Origin: Membranipora membranacea
Lineage: Eukaryota > Bryozoa > Gymnolaemata > Cheilostomatida > Membraniporidae
Direction: 5' to 3'
NCBI GenBank assembly: GCA_914767715.1
Contig: OU612067.1
Coordinates: 6,448,001 to 6,512,000, forward strand
Length of the DNA stretch: 64,000 nt
The notes under the pieces were generated by a model. That model did not search any database, had not been told where the DNA came from, and saw nothing but the letters and a program-made list of their open reading frames with translations. Positions 1-12,278 of the stretch are shown piece after piece (the first letter of the stretch is position 1; each line of letters starts with the position of its first letter). Made by a program: the position numbers and the translations under genes.

Positions 1-1021
1 GCACTTTTGTCAGCGAAACCAACATAAACAGTGTGTGACATTCTACAGGCAGCATTTGTTTCTCTTTGCAATCACTGCCTGCACGCATACAGCCCTTTTT
101 ATCCCATGATTTTAGAATATTTGTCTCCTTCGCGATGAACATAAATTATTACAACAAATCAACCAACCATCGTCATCCTAGCATTGGGTCACTTCCTGGG
201 GGATATGGAGTCAGCATGACACACGCCTTATACATAACCCTCTGTTACACAAATAGTTCAAACTGTGTTAAAAATTGCCGCGTTATTATTATAAAAATTT
301 TACTCCACGTTGCTAACAGCAGATACCATTGATGGTCATACTCTACTGGCCACTACCCTGTGAGAAGATGCATGAATCTTCAGGTGTTGTGGAGTTGCCT
401 GACCAAAAGCCTCAATAGGAGCACAGGAGCAGTTATTGCAGGATACATCTTCCTGTCATCACCAATGGCCGGTCATCAAACATGTAACCTTTAGCCTTTT
501 ACCTTATATTTCAGTGTGGTGTTTCATGTATGACATGGTTACAATCGTAGCGCAATGCAAAGTAGAAAAATTTCACAGAGGATTAGGTAAACCCATGTGT
601 GACACTGGGAATTCCACTAAAAGATCATATCTACAGAGAAATTTGATCTCAGGACTTATAACCTCTAGTTTGCTGATATATTGTGTGTGATTATATTTGA
701 TGCACTGATTTGCTGTGCAAGAGAGATAGATACCAATCAATTATTGAAAATAAATTAACAAAAATATGTAAAAGTGCTACAGGTGCTAAAAGGTCTTGTG
801 GATACAACAAAAAATCACGATTAAATCAAAGATTGAAAATAAGAAATTGTACAAAAAAAAATTATGATACATTTAAATAAAATCTGATCCCTGCAGCAGA
901 GATTACCAATCAAAACAAATAAAAACAAGATGAAATTAAGACACAGATAAAGTCCAGCTAAATACTGTCTTGCGCCTACCGTGAAGGCTAATTTGTATCA
1001 GGTATTCTTATTTGACTAGTC

Positions 1022-2622
1022 TTACTCCACAGAGACTGAGGTGTTACTCACAGTAAACTTACTATCACTCAGACAATATACATTATAAGTCAATCTAAAG
1101 AGAGTCTCAGGGTCTACTGATACATTTGTCTCATTGCAGCGATGTCTGTTATCCTCTTTGATAAATATGAACTCATAATCGTTGTCATGACTACCCGCCT
1201 CAACAGTGAGTAAGTAAGTAGAGTTGTGTTCTGTAACTACAGTTAGCTGTACATAATCTGGTCCACTAACTGCTTTGTTCTCATCACAAACCTCTGGCCA
1301 TCTTCTCAACTGAAATAATACTGCTTCTTTCTCTTCTACATCCTGATAGATAAAAACTATTTTGATTAGAAGTTGTTCTCTCTCGACAAAAGGAAAGACG
1401 ACTTGTTTGTCATGGACATAACCTCATTAACGAGGAATTTACACGAGTAAAATGTTGTCTGTAAATCTATGGATTTTGATGCTGCTACACTGTATTTTCT
1501 TGACATGTTGAATAACTCGCCTTTACAGCTAGCTGTCCCTCAGAAGTCATCACAAGTCTTTCAGTAGTGATATTCTCATGAGGTAAAGTCATGTTATCAG
1601 ATAAAGCGTTCGTCATGAAAGACATTTGGTTAGAAGGCTCAACATGCGGCCATAAGTGATCTACAAGCAGATCAGAATTATTCTTAAAACCAAATTTGAA
1701 TATGAAGAGATAGATTTTTAAAAGAAATTATATTACATTGTAAAATAAATTGTTACACCACAACAGATCAAGGTAACCACGATGAAAGATTGTCAAAATT
1801 TCCCGCTGAACATGTAATGAATTATATGTATGTTATTATTTTGATAAGTGGAAACATACTGTTGTGTTGGTTATGTGTGCGTTGTGTTATAGATAGTTTA
1901 CGTCCTGTAGCAGCAGAATCAAGAAATATATACCCGGCCCAACTTCTGATCCTCATTGCACATTGGTACGTAGGCTAAAAGGTGAAACGAAACAAATTAA
2001 CCAAAATCCACCACATCATAGCGATTCATTATATATCACAGGGCAATTGCTATCTGATCACTTGGACAAAAACAAAGCTATTACTACAATAAGAAAAAAC
2101 TGTAAAAATATGTGTGATGTGAGAGTAGGATCAGCATGAGAGGTATGTACTGTCAATTAATAAAAACAGGTATACAGCTAGAGGTATAAACTAGATACTG
2201 GTGTTTTATACTTATATATTATACTTATTATACTTACCATCTCAAGGTCACCAAACGTTGGAGCTGCCTTTCCAGTAGATAGTAGACATGTCAATATTGT
2301 AATTCCGACGAGAAATTCCTGAAAGCAATCATGTATATCATTATGTACCCTCTAAAAAATTGAGCACAGACAGTTAAAATGTAGAATTGTCCAGGCTGTA
2401 ATTATTATTGTCAAGACTAGAAAATGTTAGCAATCAAAAAAGGCAAATTGAACACGATTTTTCTTTGTCGGCAAGTTATTTCCAGATTAATACGAAGAAG
2501 ATCTTGATGATTTACCATAGGGTCCACAAACTATTCTGCAAATAATGTTTAGGTAGACAATTACAATATTGAAAAAGCTTATTATTTTGAAAACAGCTGA
2601 TGACTGATGTATTACTTACCAT
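1022..2622 (-). CDS. Secreted four-cysteine glycoprotein, family copy A (five exons)
   Basis: I do not recognise this family. Minus-strand exons are 2620-2622 (ATG only), 2238-2318, 1860-1974, 1521-1660 and 1022-1342, giving 660 nt and 219 aa. Exon 2 encodes a hydrophobic signal peptide ending near the GKAAPTF motif. Exon 3 carries the first conserved Cys and the MRIRSWAGYI motif. Exon 4 carries the NMT and NIT sequons. Exon 5 carries RRWPEVC, NSTYLLTVEAG, RHRC-NET and the closing YNVYC. So four Cys are expected in the mature secreted protein, possibly as two disulphides. Oddities: exon 4 lacks one codon found in its sisters (in frame), and its donor reads GC rather than GT (1520-1519), a tolerated GC-AG intron or the start of decay. 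The tail after YNVYC ends in NTSVSVE. Splice sites were judged by eye from six aligned copies. Confidence 0.75.
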
Positions 2623-2729
2623 TATTTTTTTATATTTGAACAACGCCAAATCCAAACTCGATTTCTCTAAGCTCTCAACAGTTGGAAGTGCAGATCAAGT
2701 GTGATCTCACAGTGGGGTCTTTCCAGACC

Positions 2730-2735
2730 TTTATA
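2730..2735 (-). promoter_or_regulatory. TATA box of family copy A
   Basis: TATAAA on the minus strand lies about 110 nt upstream of the ATG exon, inside a block of about 150 nt kept in every family copy (GATCACACTTGATCT-like 5' UTR, then TATA, then an ACCAGAAATCTC-type box). The start site is expected about 30 nt downstream, near 2700. Confidence 0.6.
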
Positions 2736-2829
2736 CTGATACCAGAAATCTCAAATGTGCTACACGACATCATCACTTACTGGTTATTTTTAGACAATGG
2801 GTCAGCTTTTCATTCCCAACTCAGCATTG

Positions 2830-4239
2830 GATAATTCGATGTTACGCAATTTGGCTAATACATCATTGAATTAAAGAAATTATGAAATCCACAATAAACC
2901 AGATCACTTTGCTCAATGCTGACGGATAACAACTATTTTCTGCACAAATTCTTGCATATGGATGATTGTTGCCACACTAAACAATATGTGATTTTTTGTA
3001 TACCAGTGGTTTAAACCTTAGTATTGTGCTCCTGATCATCATTTTTTGTATTAATTGGATGTTACACAGCTATTGTAATGATTAGTGTTTGATACAAGTG
3101 AATACGTCATGCTGTAGTCACTTTATACTTGATGTTACTCCATAATAATAATGACAATAATAATAATAATCGATGAAGTACTAATGAGCATTGACAAATC
3201 TGTTCGATAATTTAGAAATTTTAATAGTTTAAATCTGCGAAAGAGTAATAGTGTAGGAAATACAGTCTCATTTCCAATGTTCCAGAGAAATGAAGCCAGT
3301 GATAGTTCTTGTATTGTTATTTACTTGGCTGACACTTTCGTCCTCATATTTGTCACAGAATAAGATGTCAGTATAGAAATGGTGGTCTTTGTTGATGGCC
3401 TTATCTGATATCACTCCCTCAGCATTTGATTATTCCCGAAATCCGTTGGTATTGAAACTGGGAAGAATCACATTCCCATATAACAATCTTGGGTTGGTAA
3501 AATTGTATGAAACACCATCAACCAGGTGGGGTGACCTTTTTGATACAGAAACAGTTATCGCCTGTATTTGTTAGCTATATTCTGTCACAACAGGATGAGT
3601 AATTCTCTCCCCTTTGTCACATGGTGGCATTAGCTGACAGGTTATCTACCCACAGGTCACATTTCAGTCTTCACGAATTATGTGCAAAAAGATCTGTAAT
3701 TAATCAAATGTGTAACTAGTACAATGTCTGTAAGCCTAGTGGATAAAACTACATTACCAGGTCATTGTTTGAGCTATCTAGTTGGAAACCATCCTGATAG
3801 GCTGTCCAATGTCAGGCTTGGTAACAGGCGTTGGAGTCTCTATTATTTATTCCTGGTAAATAAAGCTATATGGGATTAGGTTTGTAGGGGATTTACAGTA
3901 CATCTTTTGTTAGAATCTTCAAAGCAGGAAATAAGAGACAGATGAACAGAAGTCCCTGCAGAAGCCGGATGTGCAATAAATACTATCATAATATAAATAC
4001 TATAAATACATACTTCTAGTACTTGGAAGGTGGAATATTCCTAATCTTAATAGTCCAATAGAAATAAAGTTATCAATATCTGTATTTTTTGCAGACGAAG
4101 AAATCATAATCTTCCCAGCGGTAACTTGTCCTAAAACTTTTTCAATCTTTGTCATTAGCCCATGGTAAACAGTTTCAATAAGCTGTGTAAACCTATTTTC
4201 AACGATTTCACAGAAAACTCCGGCAGGAATGAAAATACT
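2830..4239. other. 5' flank of copy A, no gene seen
   Basis: Non-coding upstream DNA shared with the flanks of copies B and C and, inverted, of copy I. It contains a short triplet microsatellite (about 3143-3172) and no reading frame conserved across all copies. Confidence 0.6.
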
Positions 4240-4989
4240 AGTCTATTGTCAGATGGCTCAAAAGTGTTCAAAATTTTCCTCTTGCAGAAAAAAAGGAGTA
4301 TATACTTTGTTTTAATCTTTTCTGGGGTAATTTTATATGCTTATTACAGCCAACATCATGTACCGTAATAAAAGTGTCACCGAGAGAGGCAGCGTCAGCG
4401 TTTGTCCCCCTTATATTATGTATAAATATCTGTATTGGTATACAGGTGATGCACCCAGTTTTTGCCTCACCGTAATTAACATTACATAATAGAGGCCAAT
4501 ATTCAAGCAAGGTCATAGATTTTGATGTAACTTTTTCTCAGCATGATGTGAATTTTATGTCCTAGCTCATTATATACCCAAAATTATTTAAGCTGTGGCT
4601 AGCCAAGTCTAAACAATCTATTCTTGTCGCATATCATACAGTTTTCTTATAGCATTAGTCATTTAGCCGTCACCCAACTAAGACATCAAAATGTAGAAAG
4701 AAATCACTTTTATAGTCAAACCCACCTGTTTGGGAAAATTTTCTCCTCAATATTTACTACACTACAGGAGAATTAGCTTATCATTACACCACCATATTAC
4801 ACATATCTTAAGTCTAAGGCTGAATACGTAAGTTCATTTGTTGTATTTTATTGTTTTTACATGTATCTACAAATTTATAAACGCACAATTAATCTGAAGT
4901 TAATTTTATTCAACATGTATGCAATTGCCACATAAATTTGTTGTGACCTAGTTTTTGTACGTAGTCATTGTATGTCATTTTATTAATAG
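4240..4989. other. Intergenic, nothing recognised
   Basis: AT-rich unique DNA between duplication unit A and the first candidate exon of the Pro-Val-Gln gene. Short frames on both strands show no family motif. Confidence 0.5.
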
Positions 4990-6980
4990 GTTCAGTACCT
5001 ACAACAGCACCAATATTATAGCTCACCAACCAGGAATCACCATACTTATGTGAAGGTGTCAAAATTTGTAAGTCAAGATAATTAAGTTGCTTTATTCTAT
5101 TTCATTGTATTTGCTTCTAAATCGTTCACAACAATTTGATGTCAAATATTTTAATGTGTTTTAATGTTACAAGTACCAATTTTAAAACGTCACTTTTATT
5201 AACAGGTTACAGTACTCAGTTTCTGCAATAAAGTTACAACAACTTAATAAAGAGACCACTGTTAAGATACACCTCAAAATAATGTTGGACATCCCAATAC
5301 AATATCTAAAGTGTTAGAATTTGCATTTGACTACTTTGGCCTTTATATTTTCTGATTTATCATGGTTAGGCTTATAATTGAGGATGTTTGGCACAATATA
5401 TTTCTAAATTTCTACTTGTATTTACAATATATGGCATGTATTATTGTTTTTTTGCATAGTCGGCATACATGACAAGTTGGGAGACCCAGAAATCAGGAGG
5501 TCTCCGCGGACAAACTCCCGTCCCGGAGTACCACCCTGCGCGTCCTGCAGTGAAGGTGTAATTTGGCCCTTGTTGTCATTTATTTTAAGCAAAAACTAGA
5601 GCGTTCATATTATGAAATGCTCTGGAGCAACTCTTCTCATAACTCTATATCCAGCTGTCAAAAATGACACAAAACAGGTGATTTATTTGATCAGTTTTAT
5701 ACACAATCTGATAATTCTTTGTGCGTGTATCTCATTTCAATTAGTCACTAGGTAGTATTTAATAGCATCTTATCCTTCACTACAGCAAGTTTGAGCGCCT
5801 AAGGCATTGTTGAACCAAAATCTTGGAAACATCAATTATTGGGAATGGAGATAGGATTATTTGGTCGTTGTTTTTATCCTTTTGGTTATTAGAGATAGTG
5901 TTGTGTAGTATGTGATTTTTTCAAGCATCTTCATGTTGAGACAGAATACATGCACTTAGATTTGTGCCTGTGCGGGATGGTTGATGACCACAGGTTATTA
6001 TACTGTTTGTAGGTGATGGCGATATTCCTGATTATAGTTATCATACTTCATACACTTCTGGCTACTGGTTTTGTGTTGAGTTTTACTTCCTGATCTTCGC
6101 AGTCTAAGTATTTTTTAAGAAGAGTAATTTTTAATTCTCCGCAGTAATAAATTTTGTGCAATCATTTGTATTTTTATGTTTCTTAATGTTGGTGTTTCTA
6201 TTTTTGTAGCTTTATTTCTTCAAATATAACTTGACCTCATCCACATCCCAGTCAGTCATTTCTACGAACTCCACACATACTGATGCTAAAGAAGGACCCA
6301 TCCCTGGAGAGCCACCTGATATCAAGAGAAACAACAAAAGTGAGACTTTGAAAACAAGTAATTTAATTCAAACAGGTCAACAACCTATACGCCAAACTGT
6401 ACAAAAACCTGTACAAGAGCCTGTTAAAGAAATTGTACTAAATAACGTACCACAACCTGTACAACAACCTGTACAACAACCTGTACAAAAACCTGTACAA
6501 CAACCTGTACAAAAACCTGTACAACCATCTGTACCATAACAACCTGTACAACCATCTGTACCACAACGACCTGTACAACCATCTGTACCACAACAACCTG
6601 TACAACCATCTGTATCACAACAACCTGTACAACAGCCTGTACAACAACCCGAATCACAGCAACATGTGCAACCAACTGAACAACAACCCAAATCACTACC
6701 ACCTGTCCAAAAACCTGTCAAACAACCTGTACAAGTACAAGAGCCTGTTAAAGAAACTGTACAAGATAATGTACCACAACCTGTACAACCAGTTGAACCA
6801 CAACAATCTGTACAACAACCCAAATCACAGCAACCTGTGCAACCAACTGAACACCAACATGAGCAACAAGAAAATGTACAACAACTGGAACCACAATAAC
6901 CCGCACAAGAACATTCTGTGCCACAAGAGACTAAAGAGTATCAGCTTGACAACATGATTTTGTATGTCAGGAGATGATGG
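4990..6980 (+). pseudogene. Decayed Pro-Val-Gln repeat protein gene
   Basis: Three stretches flanked by AG and GT read as phase-0 exons: 4990-5055 (22 codons, Gln/Tyr/His-rich), 5460-5555 (32 codons, GC-rich compared with its surroundings, with the motif TSWETQKSGG) and 6210 onward. The last begins after TTTTTGTAG and passes through a Ser/Thr-rich segment into about 35 tandem PVQ/PVQQ/PVQK units. The frame is closed by TAA at 6537-6539 and again at 6897-6899, each where sister repeats have CAA (Gln). The same frame is otherwise open from 6210 to about 6972. Beyond that a Gln-rich reading resumes one base out of phase at 6974. I infer a former low-complexity protein, now broken by two nonsense changes and a frameshift. 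The exon linkage is inferred only from matching phases. The antisense Cys-rich frame is a shadow. Confidence 0.45.
6381..6900 (+). repeat. CCTGTACAACAA-type minisatellite
   Basis: Tandem 12- to 24-nt units built on CCTGTACAA with AAA, CAA or CAT/CTG variants. A longer unit (ending GTACCACAA) dominates 6500-6620. Because the unit length is a multiple of three, all six frames stay open over long stretches, which explains the several overlapping frames here. Confidence 0.85.
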
Positions 6981-8900
6981 AACAGAAACAATTTCCAGAA
7001 ACACATGTTGTACTTCAGCAAGCCATGAGACAAGAAAACTGTTTGGTAAAAAAAACTGTGCAGGAGCAGATTGTGCAAAATTCGCACCTCACCAACCTGC
7101 ACAACTGCACTATCAGCCTATGGTATGAAGTTGCTCGCTGAAATCACTTGTCTATATTAACTCTAAAGCATAGAGCTGAAACTTACTGTATACTCTCCTT
7201 CTTCCTCTGCGAACACACAGGAAGAAAATGAAGCTGCACATTACAATTCAATATCGGTCTCATCTAAAGCTATTTAAATAATGGAGCAGATCAGGAGACC
7301 ACTGAAAGGATATTTGCTGCAACAATCCGTGGCAATAGTAAGATAATCCTATCTCATGTGGGTCAACAGGTTTCAATTTATATTAATAATATATGCATCA
7401 AATGTTTGTTCCTTTCTCATTACTGTTTTGTCTCAAACCTAGCTATGCATTTTATTGTGATCATCTGCACTGGATACAAGCTGATTGGTTACTGCTGAGT
7501 GTTTGTTTCTTGTCTTGCGATTCATCTTCCTATATCTCTGCAATGGATACATGTACATGATATCACTAATAAATGTATTTCCATCAAAGCTTGATGGAAT
7601 TATCATTGAGACACAAATCAGTAAGACACATGTACTGTCCAATAGCTGTTCCTCCGTTTAGTCTGCTGTCAAATAAAGATTCTGTCCTGAACTACTCTGT
7701 TGGTCATTTCATCAACTTAAAATGTTGAAAAAAAATTATGATACTGTGATTCCTTATAAGAAACAATAACACCGGTCATGGTTGAAATTTAAAATGTATT
7801 GAGCAAAATGTAATATTGAACATCTATACATAGGTGGCAATTCAATCCCACAGAAAAGAAAAAAAAACTAAATAATTTTTTTTTTGCAAAGAAAGTAATA
7901 AGATACAATGGACCAAGGAGTGATGGGATCATACTTGATCTAGTTAGTCTCGATGCCAGTGAGATATTTGGAAAGTTGCATTGTGACATGATCATCTGCA
8001 TATACCCTAATTAAGGGTTGAGCTCAAGTCAGGACCTTAATTAATGATCTATTCTCATTCATATATGTTTTGCACATGATTAACTCTCTTTTGATCGATA
8101 TTACGTTTAAGGTAGATACACGGGGGGGGGTCAGCAAAAATCAGAGCAAGACCAGGTGACCAGGTTAAGAATATAGGAGTCCGACACAGAGCCCATCCTG
8201 TTTCATTATGATGAGGATTCCTAGTTTAGTATTGGTCAAACGATCAAGACTGTTGCAACCTCTTGTTTCCACGGTGGTAGTATATTATCTTATTGGAAAC
8301 CAAAACTGGTTATTCTCCGTCAAATTAATTCCATATATACCTAGCCGCATTTTGTACCCCCATGGTCTGAAGGCTGGAACTCGAGCATGCTAGTGAAATG
8401 TGGCAATTGTGGAGAGAGTGCCTAACTTAAGGTCTTGTGGTCAAACCATAAACTTAATCTTAACTTAATATATCAAGTTTTTTGGTCAAATTAAGCTAAT
8501 ATACCTCCATAAAGGAAGCCATGGGTACTGACATTTTTAACAGTTCATTTTTTGATCATTTGTTATAAATCATATTGTGCTTAGTAAAAAAAATAGGGAC
8601 ATATTAGATATTATAGATGCAATAATAATCAGATAGCAGTTCTAAATCCGCTAGAAGGTCCCATTTGTATAACAGCGTCGGGCATCAGGAAAAGAGTGAA
8701 AATGATATATGAATATATGTATAGGATCGATCAAATTACAACAAACAATCATGGAGTTTCTGTGACCTACAAGTCGGTTACACTTATCAATTAAGGTCAG
8801 ACAAAGATGTCAACTAGACTAAGGTCAAGTTAAATCCAGTTACCTGCATTCGGAGTTGCTCCCCCTCCATGGGTCACGCCAAACTAGGGTTACCGGTCGA
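6980..8900. other. Intergenic, nothing recognised
   Basis: No supported exon. A run of ten G lies near 8121-8130. The region is AT-rich and has no match to the duplication units until the 3' side of copy H. Confidence 0.5.
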
Positions 8901-8927
8901 TCAATCATGTATTTGAGATCAGATGTC

Positions 8928-10596
8928 TTACTGCACAGAGCCTGAGGTTGGACTGACAACAGGATACATACTGTCATACAGACAATAAACATTATAAGTT
9001 AGTCTGAACAGAGTGTCAAAGTTAACTGAATTTACCGAAGAGGTTATATCATTGCAGCCTTCTCTGTAATCCTCTTCAATAAATTTGAACTTGTAATCGT
9101 AGTCATGATCACCCGCCTCAACAGCGAGTAAGTAGGTAGAATTGAGTTCTCCGTTTACGGTGAATGTTTTTGCAGTCAACTGTACAAAATTTGATGCACT
9201 CAGTTCATATCTGTCTTCACAAGCATCTGGCCACCTCCTCAACTGGAATAGCACTGATTCTTTTTCCTTTACCCCCTGAAATAGGACATAACACATCAAT
9301 GCATAGTTGTCCAATATGAAGTTAGACAACATCTAATCATTCATAACAATCAATAATTTAATAATAATAATTTAATTTATTGGCAACCAAAGTCATCTCA
9401 TTGGAAATGTTAGTCCACAATTAGTTTTTACCCATTCATTTTGATTCCACTATGATTTATGTTGTCTTAGGAACTCAAATGGGAATTAAAATTGATTGGA
9501 TATTGTTGTATCACTAAAGAGTCATGAAATAGCTTCCTACCTCAACAGCTAGCTGTCCATCAGACGTCATCACAAGTCTTTCAGTAGCAATCTCCTCGTA
9601 AGGTAAGGTCATATTATCAGATAAAGCTTGGTGTGTCATGAAAGACATTTGGTTTGAAGGCTCAACATGTGGCCAAAACAGATCTACAAAGAATATCAAT
9701 TTCAAATTTTAGGTGAACGAAAATAAATTGTTAATTAAAACAATAAGTTTGGACAAAAATGTTACATCACTATTAATCTCCAGGAGTGCAACTGGTTTAC
9801 TCATATTTTTTTGTAATATGATACAACTTGAAATGCAATTCAATTCATAGCAGCCACTAATTATTCATGGTAATATCAACGTACTGTTGTGTTGATTATA
9901 GAGACGTTGAGTTATGGAAAGTTTACTTCCTGCTGCGCCAGAATCAACTGTAATATACCCATACCAACTTCTGATCCTCATGGCACATTTGTACCAAGGC
10001 TAAAACAAAATAAAATTTACAACATTAAAAAACACAAAAAGTTCATGTAGGCTTAGTTTGTGTTATCATAGGTAGTTGCTGCCTCGCCATTCTAGAGAAG
10101 GGTAGGGTATAAATTAATGACATACCAAAGATGGCAGTTGTAGCTAATAGTCATAACACAATTTTTTTCACGAAATACAGCGCATCTTATAAAAAAGGTT
10201 TTGGTCTACATTATACTTACCATTTCTATGTCACCAGGCCGATGTGCGGAAGCTGTCATTCCAACAGATAACAGACATGCTAATAGTAAATGTATGGAAA
10301 TGATCTCCTGAAAAGAACAAAATAAATAAAATTTATTCAATTGTAACAATCCAGTTAACCATATAATCGATCCATAGTGAACTGAAAATAATATATAACC
10401 TCATACAATGCAATGTAATACAATGCAAGACAATGTACAATACAATTCAATGTAATACAATACAATTCTATACAATAAAATACAATGCGATATACGCCCA
10501 GCCAATATGAGCAATTATAAATTGTCCTGTTCGTTGGTTGTGTAGGGTCAAGTAGACCAGTTAGATAATAAAATTTGTATAAAATTAACATACCAT
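8928..10596 (-). CDS. Secreted four-cysteine glycoprotein, divergent paralogue H
   Basis: Same architecture as copy A but clearly older. Minus-strand exons are 10594-10596 (ATG), 10221-10307, 9895-10009, 9541-9683 and 8928-9275, giving 696 nt and 231 aa. Exons 3 and 4 keep the family lengths (115 and 143 nt). The signal-peptide exon is two codons longer and ends in a changed motif (TASAHRPGDIEM instead of AAPTFRDLEM). Exon 5 is nine codons longer, through an insertion around the first sequon (TVNGELNSTYLL) and another before FDTLFRLTYNVYC. All four Cys are kept (YKC, DAC, EGC, VYC). The C-terminal tail is unrelated to the others. All splice sites are GT-AG. This copy is the best guide to which residues are constrained. 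Its 5' flank ends at about 11990 with the same short block that ends the flank of copy B. Confidence 0.75.
10402..10495. repeat. ACAAT-type pentanucleotide tract
   Basis: About 90 bases of degenerate ACAAT/ACAATGCAAT units inside intron 1 of paralogue H. No other copy has it. Confidence 0.8.
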
Positions 10597-10733
10597 TTTT
10601 CTTCGATCACGTTAATTCAAACAGGACAGATGTAAAAGTTGCTGGCAATTGGTAGCTTTGTTCTAGGCTCTATTCTGTACACAGTTATGCTGAGTGAAGT
10701 TCAAGTGTGATCTCACTAGAAAAGCTTCTGGCT

Positions 10734-10739
10734 TTTATA
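10734..10739 (-). promoter_or_regulatory. TATA box of paralogue H
   Basis: TATAAA on the minus strand, about 140 nt upstream of the ATG exon. It is preceded by the family block with an AACCAGGATGTGATG-like box at about 10770-10785, where the other copies have GGAAGT. Confidence 0.55.
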
Positions 10740-10799
10740 CTGTTGTCAGTTGGGCGTCATGACCTCATCACATCCTGGTTATTTTTAGATGTTGTGTCA

Positions 10800-12278
10800 G
10801 CTTTTCCTTTCCTGGCTCAACATTGGATAATATGAATATTTCTCAATGTGGCTAACACATCAAGGAAATTTCGCAATTATGGAATCAACGAATTACCAGG
10901 TTCCTGGGCCTAGAGAAGGTAGCAATCCACTATAAGGGACGTCACAAAACTTCCATACTGAAACTATAATTATGACACAAATAATGTTTTGATTTTTTAC
11001 GTACTAGTGGTTTAGACCTTTTTGCATCATCAATTAAAATTTTTTTGCGCAAATCGGACATTTATTCACACAATGAGAGTTTAATACTACCAACCACATA
11101 ATAATGCAGCCTCCTTATTGCTAATATGTATAAATAAAAATTACATTGATCGTATATTGATAAACCTGTTCAATTAAAAAAAAAATGCTGTTCACAGCAC
11201 TTTATTTATGTCAACAAACAACCTCAACAATATTTTTGTCTTTTTGTGTATATTAGTTTATATTGTTTTATGGCAGCAGGAAATGCACACAAAATCATTA
11301 CCAATACAGTCACTGCGTGAGATTTACAACAGAGTCATGGCGAACAACTGAATGATGCCGATCCTATATCAGCACAAACCAATCATACTAGGTACAACTT
11401 AGGGGAGGACAAGTTATTCCCTCTCTACCCATAACACCTGCTGGTGATACAGTTAGGGGTAATTCCTGTAAATCTATGGGAAGTTCTTATAAATTATTAT
11501 ATCCGCGTTTTTTTCGTAGTTTTTCACTTCAGCCTGCGCTAAAGTCTGCAAAATATGATGCTTTGTTTTAGTCGTGCAAAGCTGGTGCAAAAATTTTCTG
11601 GTGAATAAATTGACAATTTTCTGTTCAAATAATCATCATGATGTGTTCTGTATTCTAAATACCCAATCAAATACCATCTCTGACTCAGATGTTTGTATTG
11701 GTGTCATTATGACCTTCGATTATATCACAGAGTAAGGACACATCCTTACTTTGTGATTATATAGGTGATATACAGTACATAATGATTGTTATTACTTTGA
11801 AATGCAGTTAACCTTCTGCATACAGGCTACAATCGAAGCCTCGAAAGGGTAGAATTTGTAACAAATATTATCAAATGATCCTGTGACTCAGAAATAACTT
11901 TCGCATAGTCAAAGGTACCACGCTGAGGGAAGTTCTATTTCCAGTAAGGTGCAATATTTCCAATCCTTATGAGCCAATAGAAATATAAGGCAAAAGTTTC
12001 AAAAGATAAACTCGTGGCAAAGATACAGTAATGCTGCCTGTTGATTATCGATTATTATTGTTGGTGCAGCCAAAGACAAAGTAAATGTGGATTGTCAAAA
12101 ACAGAAAAATGATCTGTTGTGACGAACAGAAGATTGCAATCTGGACTTGGATATTATAAAATACAAATCTGTAATCTAAAGCTGACTTTTGCATACACGA
12201 TAACATCTCACATGTGGAAAATGAGGCGTTGTTGACCTTGTGACAAATATAGAATTGTTGACCTAGTGGATGGTGCAG
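10800..12278. other. 5' flank of H and spacer, no gene seen
   Basis: Non-coding. The part at 11875-11990 matches 15311-15430 (GACTCAGAA, ACCACGC, CAATAGAAAT blocks), so it marks the end of the ancestral flank. The rest is unrecognised apart from a hairpin at 11719. Confidence 0.55.
11719..11762. repeat. Dispersed hairpin, copy 1
   Basis: Inverted repeat with arms ATATCACAGAGTAAGGA and TCCTTACTTTGTGATTAT around a spacer of a few bases. The same stem occurs at 47821 and, degraded, at 52902. Confidence 0.7.

Larger units (their letters stand above)
1..4239. repeat. Duplication unit A (gene plus flanks)
   Basis: This stretch is closely matched, in the same orientation, by 12279-15599, from the first base of the window to the point where the two copies part at about 4239 and 15599. 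A third, shorter match is about 26195-29322. The unit holds 3' flank, the five-exon secreted-protein gene on the minus strand and about 1.6 kb of 5' flank. It probably starts left of the window. Copy B at 12279 lacks about 0.7 kb present here (exons 2 and 3) and part of exon 5. The 61-codon frames shared by the flanks at 3389 and 14714 are conserved only because the duplications are recent, and the third copy at about 29 kb is shifted in frame. A microsatellite of TAA-type triplets lies at 3143-3172. Confidence 0.85.

Noticed and set aside
66-690. Frames at 66-332, 436-690 and their repeats at 12412-12917
   Set aside because: Lie in the 3' flank of the duplicated unit and differ by frameshifts between copies. 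Only the tail of the second overlaps the candidate convergent exon.
1022-1342. Cystatin-like fold for exon 5
   Set aside because: Only a loose resemblance around the TVEAG turn. The Cys pattern and exon structure do not support it.
6377-6823. Cys/Gly/Thr-rich minus-strand frame of 148 codons
   Set aside because: Pure mirror of the CCTGTACAA minisatellite. No start context, signal peptide or exon structure.
6537-6899. TAA decoded as glutamine (alternative genetic code)
   Set aside because: The other genes here end in ordinary stops, including TAA, and the surroundings are metazoan. Two nonsense mutations are simpler.
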